DNA of 64,000 nt from Siphonodentalium dalli (lineage: Eukaryota; Mollusca; Scaphopoda; Gadilida; Siphonodentaliidae). The notes beneath the pieces are model-generated. The model searched no databases, had not been told where the DNA came from, and was given only the letters and a program-made list of their open reading frames with translations. Each line of letters starts with the position of its first letter. The stretch's first letter is position 1. Of this stretch, positions 18,235 through 27,016 are shown piece by piece. The DNA lies in contig CP136061.1 of assembly GCA_032622095.1 (NCBI GenBank), forward strand, positions 10,493,287-10,557,286. The letters are read 5' to 3'. The translations under genes were made by a program, and so were the position numbers.

Positions 18235-20620
18235 TGGACAATCCGACCGGGAACATATCTCTATTCCGAAGGTTCGCTATTCCGAAGGTTCACTGTTCCG
18301 AAGGTTCACTATTCCGAAGGTTCGCTAGGCCGAAGGTTCTCTATTCCGAAGGTTCGTTATTCCGAAGATTTTTGTTATTTTAAAGGTTAATTCTATATTC
18401 TAAAGTGCACCCCACAAGTAACGTACGGAAAATCCAATTTTAAAGATCCAATTTTAAAGAGCGGTCCCAAACCTCACCCAAACCAACCCACCCTAAAGTG
18501 GAATTCGACTTGAGAGGGACTTAATCTAAGATGTAAGGTGGATCTTATGATGTTACTTTTCCGTTTCCCGAACGCTTTTCATAAAACAATCTTAAGTCCA
18601 TCTTAAGTATATATATAGAAAGTTAATTTCCCGCGCTTTTAGACTGGCTCTCGACAGTTTATACAGCTATGCGCAGAAAATATTGGTTATGTGTATTATA
18701 TATATATGCCAAGGTACATTGTCTGGTGATAGATAATAGGGCGTGTCTATACGCACAATTATGATATTGCAATGAAAGGGCGATAATCAGAATAGTGACT
18801 GGTGCATACTGCATGCAGCATGGGCGCGCCTTTTAACTATATTTTCGTGTCAGATTCCAAACAATAGCTGCATGCTTCCAATACCTATTATATACAAACA
18901 GAACGAGCCCCAATATATTATTTAAATTATTAAAGGGACTTATATAAACATCACAACTCTCGGGTGAACCTTCACATATAGCACATTCCACAAAGACCAG
19001 GGCACATGTTAGCCCCTTTCGGGTTGCTGGTATTAGGTTCTAATACATTATACGTCATTGGAACATCTATAGTACTAGGACACCGAATATTTCCCCACGA
19101 TGGCATGCACGCGCAATACACCACGCCGGAAGTGCCGAACAAACGCTCTTTATTACATTCCAACAGTCATTGAATACTGATACAAAACGCTCTTTATGTA
19201 TATTACTGTAATGTGAATAGTACTTCATATCATGCTCCAAATAGACTTATTTCCAATCTGAGACATAATTGTAGATGCCATATATAAATGACGTTAATGC
19301 CACCAGCTCTGCTTGTGTTGACAAATATGCTAAACGCATGTTATAATTAATAAACTGCGTGTGAACTTTGAAAATATACGCACAATCATGGCTACGGTGA
19401 ATGACAATTTTTGCATATATGTTTTCACAAGTCATTGGCACAATAGACCCCCACCACCAAAATACATATATATGTCTTTGGGTGGTGGGGGTCTATTGTG
19501 TCAGGGACCTATGTCGGTGGGTGGTGGGTCTATTGTGCCAGGGACCTGTAGATGTTCTGATAAAATCAAGGCGATGACTTTTAGTAAAGAGCGTTTATAA
19601 TTAACAACACGTGAATAGATGGTTCATAATTATGTTATATATATATATGATATATGCGATATTTTTTATTTCGTAGTTAATAAAAATGTGATGCAGATGC
19701 GATAAATGTTATACATTGGAATTTGGATCTGAGATTCACGTCGGTGAATCACGATAAAATATCCAGGCTTGTTATGTGTTGCTATCCTGCCGATATATAT
19801 ATTGGGTACATATACGTTATTATTATCAAAATATGGTATAGCATCGACACATTTAACATAATATGTCTTTACCCCCCCCCCCCGCCGATATATATATTGG
19901 GTACATATACGTTATTATTATCAAAATATGGTACAGCATCGACACATTTAACATATATATGTCTTTACCCCCCCCCCCCCCCCCAGCTAGGAGAGTATGG
20001 TTTAAAACATACCTGTTGCAATCATATTATAACCTAATAATATAGAAAGGAAAGAATATTATAATAATAGCCGACATAAGAATTTATCAAACAGCTGGGT
20101 AACAGTCATTCACTATTATGTTCGGACAATTGTCACAACATGATTACTGTCTACTGTACGACTGTGTGATTTGAATCGAAAATAATGTCCAAGTCTAGAC
20201 TATCACGCGATTAACCCATGAATTCCCATTGCTGTGGCGGGGGATTGGAGAATGAGTGCTCTGACGTTATCAGAAGCAGTGCGATGACACTCCATCAGTT
20301 TTCCCGGCCATAGCTAACAAACAAACAAACAGAAGTCCCAATATATATATTAGATGTATATATGAATACTAGCGTAATAGTATTTTTCATTCCTCGTGTG
20401 GTTTTTGTGGTGAGGTGCAAATTTTGATTCATTTCTGGTTAAATACGCCCAGAATAGAAAAACTTCGGAATAGCGAACCTTCGGAATAATGAACCATCGG
20501 AATAGGGAACCTTCGGAATAATGAACCTTCGGATTAGCGAACCTTCGTAATAATGAACCTTCGGAATAGAGAACCCTACCCAATCCGACGACGCGTGGCA
20601 CGCGAGCTTGGGATTGTCCA
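18235..20620. mobile_element. Element bounded by inverted 16-bp tandem arrays, hosting copy B
   Basis: The outer ends are TGGACAATCC (18235-18244) and GGATTGTCCA (20611-20620). Just inside lie tandem arrays in opposite orientation: about 6.7 units of CTATTCCGAAGGTTCG at 18261-18367, and seven units of its complement (CTTCGGAATAGCGAAC) at 20463-20574. Copy B occupies most of the interior. No transposase is seen. Whether the arrays mark one element or two separate inverted insertions cannot be decided here. Confidence 0.6.
18517..20198. mobile_element. Copy B of the repeat family of copy A, truncated at both ends
   Basis: From GGACTTAATCTAAGATGTAA to ATAATGTCCAAGTCTAG this 1.7 kb is collinear with 8194-8500, 10831-11295 and 15021-15981. 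It lacks the 2.28-kb element and the LINE, and it replaces about 70 bases of copy A (near 10,975-11,045) by a short sequence. It has the same 20-bp hairpin (19439-19500) and the same roughly 100-bp duplication with C-runs (19,790-19,985). The outer termini seen in copy A are missing. Short cysteine-containing minus-strand frames here show no known domain. Confidence 0.88.
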
Positions 20621-20639
20621 GTAAATGACGACATGTATA

Positions 20640-22031
20640 GCTATATAATCCTGCATGTTAGCTTCATATTTAATATGAAGGGCAATAACTCTATAAAGAA
20701 TGTTAATGTACTAAATAACGGCGATTTACCGTTTGTCCGATTTTGTTAACATTTTCATCGAACTCCTTGCAATTAACATTTTTTTATAAAAAAATAAACA
20801 CGTTTTAAGTAAACAATATTTGAAGGGATATAGAAATTATTTTATTATTTCTGAAATGCAAATTGATTGCTTGTAAAAAGCAAAGTTCAAATGAAAGTTG
20901 TTTTATGTGTTCTACGGTAAGTAATGGTATATGTACATGTAAGTATGGTCAGTCAATTATATATAAAAGAATATATGGTCGTTATGGTGAATATGTGTTA
21001 AAACGTAACCATAATATTGGGAGACTTGGAGATTAGTTAAAGTATTTACCGAAACTAGTTGACTGACTTCGCTGTGTTACACACAGAAAGACCGTGTTCA
21101 ATAAAGTTGAAAATTGGCAATAGACTCCCGTCCACGTGGTCAAACGGCCGACAGATTATTGATACCGAAAACCTAACACTGTCTTAATAGTGGAGTATAT
21201 CAGTAACAAAATTGTTCACTTTGTGACTAAAGCATGACATATGTACATATTCACATAGTAATTGATATCAGATGTGGAGCCACGATGAAATTTCACTTTA
21301 ACCCCTCTATTAAGGGGTTTTCCGAATTTAAAGAGCGTTTCGTGATTATATAATTTATTAAATGTCGCAATTAATCTTACAATGGAACAGGGGGGGGGGG
21401 GGGCGGGGTAATACAAAATTTGCAGGAAGGTATGCCGGGTGAATGGGTCGTCTGACGGGCAAAACTAATTTGAGACCGAAATGATCACTGGTTGGAAAAT
21501 TCCCAACGAAAAATGGTGTTTGGTTGGAATTCGCTCAACATTTCAAAAGCTTGTGCCAACAGTTATAAAATTACAAACCAAGCGGAAAGAGAAATCAGTT
21601 TTGTGGATCAGTGGGGAGACGGGGGGGGGGGGGGGGGTGGCAGATGGATTATCCACGCAGGATATCACCATAATTCCTTAATCTGCATTTAACATGGTTA
21701 TAAATTTATCTTTACCGAAGCTAACGACCGGATAAGTTAAACTTGTGTTGTTCCACATCTAACGGTGCTTGTACAAGCCAACCAATGAACCAGCTGCAGC
21801 CATTGCAGGCGCTCCTCTGGTTTGATCAGAACAAGCTCTGATACACATCAGTATGACAAGCTGACTGGTACTCGTTTAACGCATGAGTGATGCGAAGCCG
21901 ACACAGTACGAGCGACCTTGCTCAAGGGTGACAACTTGGCGCGAGTTTTGAAACAGCGAGCAATCCGACAATAATTTTTTGTTTACAGCGAATATAAGTC
22001 CGACAGGCTAACCACTGGAACACGGATCTCC
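20640..22031. other. Spacer with long G-runs, no gene seen
   Basis: No gene recognised. Two long G-runs (about 21,390-21,405, with one C, and about 21,620-21,638) lie 230 bp apart. The rest is unremarkable AT-rich sequence. Confidence 0.35.
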
Positions 22032-22167
22032 ACATACTAAAACGAGGGGTTTGTGAGACCAGAACACATACTAAAACGAGGGGTTTGTGTGACAAGAACA
22101 CATACTAACACGAGGGGTTTGTGTGACCAGAACACATACTAAAACGAAGGGTTTGTGTGACAAGAAC
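22032..22167. repeat. 34-bp tandem repeat, four copies
   Basis: Four units of 34 bp begin with ACATACTAAAACGAGGGGTT and alternate GACCAGAAC and GACAAGAAC at their ends, so the array looks like two duplications of a dimer. Confidence 0.93.
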
Positions 22168-22524
22168 ATTCCAACTAATGCAGCGGACGTTTCTCAAAAT
22201 TGGAGCGGGTATTTAATCTCTATACCATGTCAGCACATCCCTGTTTATAAGGCATTGGGATTCGAACCGAATCAAATGGGTTGAAGATTAACTTTCTAGT
22301 CACGATCACAAAAACTGTATCATACACGAACAATGAATACATATTTATCACATAATTTGGCCATAAAAGCAGTTTCATAATTATCGGTAATAGACACGTT
22401 TAATATCAGCGCGTGCGATGACGTCACTGCGTTCTTCAAATAACTTGCGATCGCTGTAGTTTATGATTGTTGTTTTCGATGAATATTGCGCGTTGCTTCG
22501 GGTTTATTTGATCATGTGATTCAA

Positions 22525-22670
22525 GGTATCTCACACTCGTCCTATTTTATACGTAATTTATCAACCTCGTCCTCTAAATTCTATTTGAGCCTCGGTAAAC
22601 CTCGGCTCAAATCGAATTTAGTGAACTCGGGTGATAAATTCCGTATAAACTAGAAACTCATGTGAGATCC
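22525..22670. repeat. Imperfect 146-bp palindrome
   Basis: The left arm (GGTATCTCACACTCG, TTATACGTAATTTATCA, CTAAATTCTATTTGAGCC) pairs with the right arm (GGCTCAAATCGAATTTAG, TGATAAATTCCGTATAA, CATGTGAGATCC), centred near 22,598. It has the size and form of a small foldback MITE; no target duplication is evident. Confidence 0.7.
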
Positions 22671-22894
22671 TCTATTTATAATACTCGAATTTTCTTTGTG
22701 ATTGGGAAATATTACTGACAATTTGTTATGTGATGCTATAACAATAGTAATATCTCCATAGTGTTGACCCTTGGTGATGCAGTCACAGATATACATATAC
22801 TCAGAAATGATGAAACATGTAAGCATATTGTAGTTAAATCAGCTCTCAAATATATATTATAATATACACGTATTATTGAGCATCTATTATATAT

Positions 22895-23012
22895 GAACCC
22901 TTCCATGACTGGAGTTTCCTGAGGTTCCCTGTGTCAATACATTATCTTATATATGCGAATCTCCCATTGGGAGCCTCTCACATATAAGATAAAACATTTA
23001 CCTAACAATGTT
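22895..23012. repeat. Diverged relative of the 33-bp-array/hairpin unit
   Basis: It contains a single ACCCTTCCATGACTGGAGTT unit, then TTCCTGAGG, then a hairpin (TTATCTTATATATG against CATATAAGATAA), and then CCTAACAATGTTT. The order is the same as at 16,960-17,090, which has about 15 tandem units. Confidence 0.75.
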
Positions 23013-23310
23013 TACGTTTACCTATGGAAGACTCACATATGCACTGTCATTGTGATGTTTAATGCTGCGCCAGCGCATCTCCCGCCATGAAAGGTTTAAA
23101 TGCTGTTCTACCTAAGCTATGAAATTCAAATAAACTAATGTCTCCTTATTACTATTTGGTAAATATGTTGATTGGAAAAAATTATACAACCGATTTCCTA
23201 CCTCGAACCAAACACCCCTCTCCTATTATTCCTGCAGACCCCTCCCCTTTTGCACTGGAAAATATTAAAATCATTATAACCAGCAGGACAACTTTATTTG
23301 TATTCAGTGT

Positions 23311-23534
23311 TTACCAAGGGCGGATTTTCATCTCCGCTTTCTTGTAGGAGTAATGATACCAGAATACGCCGGTGTGTGATGATGTTTGAGTTCCGTTAAG
23401 ATATTCTCCGTTCAGATGGGAATGGGAGCAGTGATCAAACCACCACCCGCCTTTATGTCCTGCTGCACATCCATGAGTGTCGCCAGAATCGTGGGTAACA
23501 AATCGACGTCCGTTATGATACGCCATGGAATCCC
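23311..23534 (-). CDS. Last exon of a fibrinogen-related (FReD) gene
   Basis: On the minus strand the exon starts after the acceptor TTTATTTACAG (AG at 23536-23535) and ends with TAA at 23313-23311, coding 73 residues. It reads DSMAYHNGRRFVTHDSGD, CAAGHKGGWWFDHC, LNGEYLNG and KKAEMKIRPW. This is the C-terminal third of a fibrinogen domain, with the GGWW core, the disulfide Cys pair of the calcium-loop region, and the MKIRP end. The calcium site is degenerate (HDSGD). An AATAAA on the minus strand lies about 15 bases past the stop. Phase fits the exon at 26707-26774: joining gives GTVGDSMAYHNG, the normal family order. Such secreted proteins act as lectins or immune factors in molluscs; the exact member is unknown. 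Confidence 0.9.
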
Positions 23535-24790
23535 CTGTAAATAAAACATTTATATATATCACCATTTAAAGATGGTCTATCTGTTCGATCCCCTGTAAAT
23601 AAAACATTTATATATATCACCATTTAAAGATGGTCAATCTGTTCGAACCCCGGTAAATAAAACATTGATATATATCACTATTTAAAGATGGTCTATCTGT
23701 TCGAACCCCTGTAAATAAAACATTTATATATATCACTATTTAAAGATGGTCTATCTGTTCGAACCCCTGTAAATAAAACATTGATATATATCACTATTTA
23801 AAGATGGTCTATCTGTTCGAACCTCAGTAAATAAAACATTGATATATATCACTATTTAAAGATGGTCTATCTGTTCGAACCCCTGTAAATAAAATATTTA
23901 TATATATCACCATTTAAAGATGGTCTATCTGTTCGAACACCTGTAAATAAAACATTGCTATATATATCACTATTTAAAGATGGTCTATATGTTCGAACAC
24001 CTGTAAATAAAACATTTATATATATCACCATTTAAAGATGGTCTATCTGCTCGAACCCCTGTAAATGAAACATTGATATATATAACTATTTATAGATGTT
24101 ATATCTGTTCGAACCCCTATAAATAAAACATTTATATATATCACCATTTAAATATGGTCTGTCTGTTCGAACCCCTGTAAATGAAACATTTATATATATC
24201 ACCATTTAAATATGGTCTATCTGTTCGAACCCATGCAAATAAAACATTTATATATATCACCATTTAAATATGGTCTATCTGTTCGAACCCTTGTAAATGA
24301 AACATTTATATATATCACAATTTAAAGATGGTCAATATGTTCGAACCCATGTAAATGAAACATTGATATATACCACCATTTAAAGATGTTATATCTGTTC
24401 GAACCCCTGTAAATAAAACATTTATATACATATCACCATTTAAAGATGGTCTATCTGCTCGAACCCCTGTAAATAAAACGTTTATATATATCACCATTTA
24501 AAGATGATATATCTGTTCGAACCCCTGTAAATAAAACATTGATATATAATATTTAAAGATGGTCTATCTATTCGAACCCCTGTAAATAAAACATTTATAT
24601 ATAATATTTAAAGATGATCTATCTGCTCGAACCCCTGTAAATAAAACATTGATATATAATATTTAAAGATGGTCTATCTATTCGAACTCCTGTAAATAAA
24701 ACATTTATATATATCACCATTTAAAGATGGTCTATCTGTTCGAACCCCTGTAAATGAAAGATTTATATATAATATTTAAAGATGATCTAT
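23532..24790 (-). repeat. 58-bp tandem array of intron ends carrying splice acceptors, about 22 copies
   Basis: Read on the minus strand, each unit has CCATCTTTAAATGGTGATAT, an AT-rich stretch, GTTTTATTTACAG and GGGTTCGAACAGATAGA. The unit adjoining the FReD exon is the real acceptor: its GTTTTATTTACAG is followed by GGGATTCC of the exon instead of GGGTTCG. Most copies keep the acceptor AG; a few have lost it (near 23,650, 23,825, 24,235, 24,290 and 24,345). The array therefore amplified the 3' end of the intron up to the first exon bases. Confidence 0.9.
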
Positions 24791-24837
24791 CCCTTCGGGC
24801 CACAATTACAACATAATTTTTATAAAACCCAAATTCT

Positions 24838-25560
24838 GTGTCGCCAATTTCCACCAAACTTTTAAATAATCATCTTCACAATATGAGGAGTCAAAAGGTA
24901 TGGTTTAAAGATGCCAATGGTGGCGCCGTTAGGGTCAGGATCGGGGAGGGGAGGGTGCTAATATTGGTACAAACTATTTTCATCGTCGATTTCCACAAAA
25001 TTGATTTATATTCTTGTTCATGATACGAGGACGCTATAACCGTGTGGTGACGTTTTTGGTCGGAGATGGGGGGGGGGGGGCAATACATTTGATAAGAATA
25101 TGTTTAATCGCTGATACACAACACACTTACATATAGTAATCTCCACGATATGAGAAGTCGGTTTGTGTTGTTTAAAAATGTCAACCGCGCGTGGACCTGG
25201 GATTGTGGAGGAGAAAGGCACCAAACTGATAAAACAAATTTAGAGCCGATTTACACCAAATTGATACACATTCTTCTCCATGCTACATTGAATCTAATTA
25301 TGTGATTTAAAGCATTACGTTGGTGCCGTGTAGGTCACGGATGGGGATGCCGGGAAGGGACACTCACATTGATAATAATGTTTTAGTCGCCGATTTCCAC
25401 AAAAAGTATATATATTCTTCTCCATGACACGACGAATCTAACGATGTTGCTTAAAGAAACCAAAGTGGCACTATATTCAAATCAGTGATTGGGAGGGGGG
25501 ACTAACAGTGCACGAACAAAATTTGTCGCCGAATTCCACCTAACTTATATAATAAGCATC
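24838..25560. repeat. Diverged tandem repeats of about 150-170 bp
   Basis: Segments resembling TCGCCGATTTCCACAAAA and ATTCTTCTCCATGATACGA recur at roughly 24,840, 24,985, 25,105, 25,235, 25,390 and 25,530, followed by GATTTAAAG-like and GGTGGCGCC-like pieces and a G-rich stretch. The copies are old and differ by many substitutions. One includes a 12-13-G run near 25,068-25,080. Confidence 0.7.
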
Positions 25561-25599
25561 AGATTATGTGCATATAATTTAATGATGAGGGCTTACCAC

Positions 25600-25930
25600 C
25601 CATAATACCCCTGTACATTACTATGGTTTCTTTTACTATGATTATTACCATAGTTTTACCATCTAATTATTAAATGGGCGCATGTTAATTACTATGGATG
25701 CATGTTAATTACTATGGATGCAGGGTAATAACCACGGTAAAATAAACCATAGTAATTTACCACGGTCTTTTGTGTGCTAACTGTGCTATGATAAAAACCA
25801 CAGTAATATAAAAAAAATTTAGTGCTAAATTGACCATAGGAAAAACATGCATGGTTAAGCCATACATAACAAACATGGTGAATCCATGGCGGTTTTTCAC
25901 CCTAGTAAATTTATCAACCAAAAATGACCG
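25600..25930. repeat. Cluster of TTACTATGG / CCATAGTAA motifs
   Basis: Short self-complementary motifs (TTACTATGG, CCATAGTAA, ACCACGGTAA and close variants) recur about a dozen times in both orientations over 330 bases. No gene is seen. It is probably a degenerate palindromic repeat family. Confidence 0.6.
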
Positions 25931-25960
25931 TTGTAAATTAACTATGTTTTTTTATAGGAA

Positions 25961-26319
25961 CGGATGGTCTTCGTGGTGGGAATGCTGTTAAAATAGTCAC
26001 ACCCGTTAAAACTGCCATAACCAGAAAGAATATTAAAATATAGACAGATTTTGTTCTTATGGCAATCATAAATATCGCGTAAATAGTATGTTATTGTCAA
26101 GTTCTTTCGCTTTGTTATGTAAACAAATCCAGGTTCTAGAACGTTTTTGACCTTTGTTTACATAACAAAGCCTACGAAATTGACAATAACATGTTTTTAA
26201 GCAATAGTTATGATTGGTATAAGAACAAAAGTTGTCTATATTTTAATATTCTTTCTGTTTATGGCGATTTTAACGGATGTGACAATGGTGACAGCAATAC
26301 CCACCGCGAAGACCATCCA
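25961..26319. mobile_element. Foldback MITE with about 167-bp arms
   Basis: The left arm 25961-26127 (GGATGGTCTTCGTGGTGGG ... TTTGTTATGTAAACAAA) and the right arm 26153-26319 (TTTGTTTACATAACAAA ... CCCACCGCGAAGACCATCC) are inverted copies with about 80-90% identity by eye and a 25-base centre. No coding capacity. It lies within the last intron of the FReD gene. Confidence 0.85.
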
Positions 26320-26584
26320 TGCCTTTAACGTGTGAATATAAAAAAGGATGGTAAACAATATGGGAGAGGGGGTACCCATAAGTGAGTCAGCACTTGTCCT
26401 CCAATCCCATTGTCTGTATAAACAATGTATGTGTCATATATCATGTGTTATATATATTAGACAAATAAATATGTTTAAACTATATGGGAGTGTTTGTATA
26501 AGGAGCGAGGCACATCCTATAATAATAGTATCTTGATATTCGGCCCCACCTCAACGAAGACCTTCTAACAGCGTCCATACTTAC

Positions 26585-26653
26585 CGGCTGCTCCATTATT
26601 TCCAAGAAAGTAATCGTGTAGTTGGTTGAGGCATACCCGATCAGCTTGTCGAG
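26585..26653 (-). pseudogene. Decayed duplicate of the penultimate FReD exon
   Basis: The minus-strand segment ending at the donor G|GTAAGT (26585/26584) aligns with the exon at 26707-26774, including flanking intron: both have GGACG, TTAGA, GGTCT and GGTGGG after the donor. Residues YASTNY align with DASTAY and NNGAAG with YNGTVG, but in different frames, so there is at least one indel. Where the good exon has TATAG before GAC, this copy has TATCTC, so the acceptor AG is lost. A downstream AG (GACAAG) might be used instead. It is probably a dead tandem duplicate, about 122 bp from its parent; a mutually exclusive exon is less likely. Confidence 0.65.
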
Positions 26654-26706
26654 ATATTCACCCCCTCCCACCGCAATGGAGACCCTCTAAATACGTCCCT
26701 GTTTAC

Positions 26707-26774
26707 CGACAGTTCCGTTGTAACCACCCACATTAAGAGCGTAGGCAGTCGAGGCATCGCCGGGGATGAACGTC
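26707..26774 (-). CDS. Penultimate exon of the fibrinogen-related (FReD) gene
   Basis: The 68-bp exon lies between an acceptor (CTTTAAATATAG, AG at 26776-26775) and a donor (G|GTAAAC, GT at 26706-26705). It reads TFIPGDASTAYALNVGGYNG and then TVG, matching the fibrinogen-domain pattern (DASTxYxLxVGGYxGTxG) that precedes the DSxxxHNG of the next exon. It enters in phase 2 and leaves in phase 1, which fits the last exon at 23534. Earlier exons are not visible in the 240 bp before the satellite begins. Either they lie beyond it, making a very long intron, or the gene is truncated. Confidence 0.8.
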
Positions 26775-27016
26775 CTATATTTAAAGTTATTACACATTGC
26801 AGCGTCCCCCATAAAAGGTGAACGTTCTTTATTTAAAACGCAAAGAAACCCGACTTCCTTAATGTTACATATCATTTTCAACTTATTCAGCCATTTTATG
26901 GCCGGATCACCCACACCAAACGCAGTGTTTTCAAATTATTTTCTTAAAGGTACACATCATTTTGACTTTAATATTCAGCCATTTTATTTCATGAATTTTC
27001 ACATGAACCAACCATA
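26775..27016. other. Intron-like sequence between FReD exon and satellite
   Basis: No further fibrinogen-type exon is seen. Two short segments (ATTTTATGG/ATTTTATTTC after CAGCC) repeat imperfectly at 26,889 and 26,980. The last bases read ACCATACTCGCAGAAAGAAA, where the satellite starts. Confidence 0.4.

Noticed and set aside
18972-19163. Cysteine-containing 63-residue minus-strand frame in copy B
   Set aside because: The equivalent in copy A is not maintained as the same frame and no known knuckle pattern is present.
22255-22275. tRNA B-box-like GGTTCGAATCC on the minus strand
   Set aside because: No matching A-box at the right distance and no cloverleaf can be drawn; it could be a very old SINE but is not supported.
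23532-24790. GGTTCGAACAG in each 58-bp unit as a Pol III B-box
   Set aside because: Only one box is present, and the units are explained better as copies of the intron end with its acceptor.
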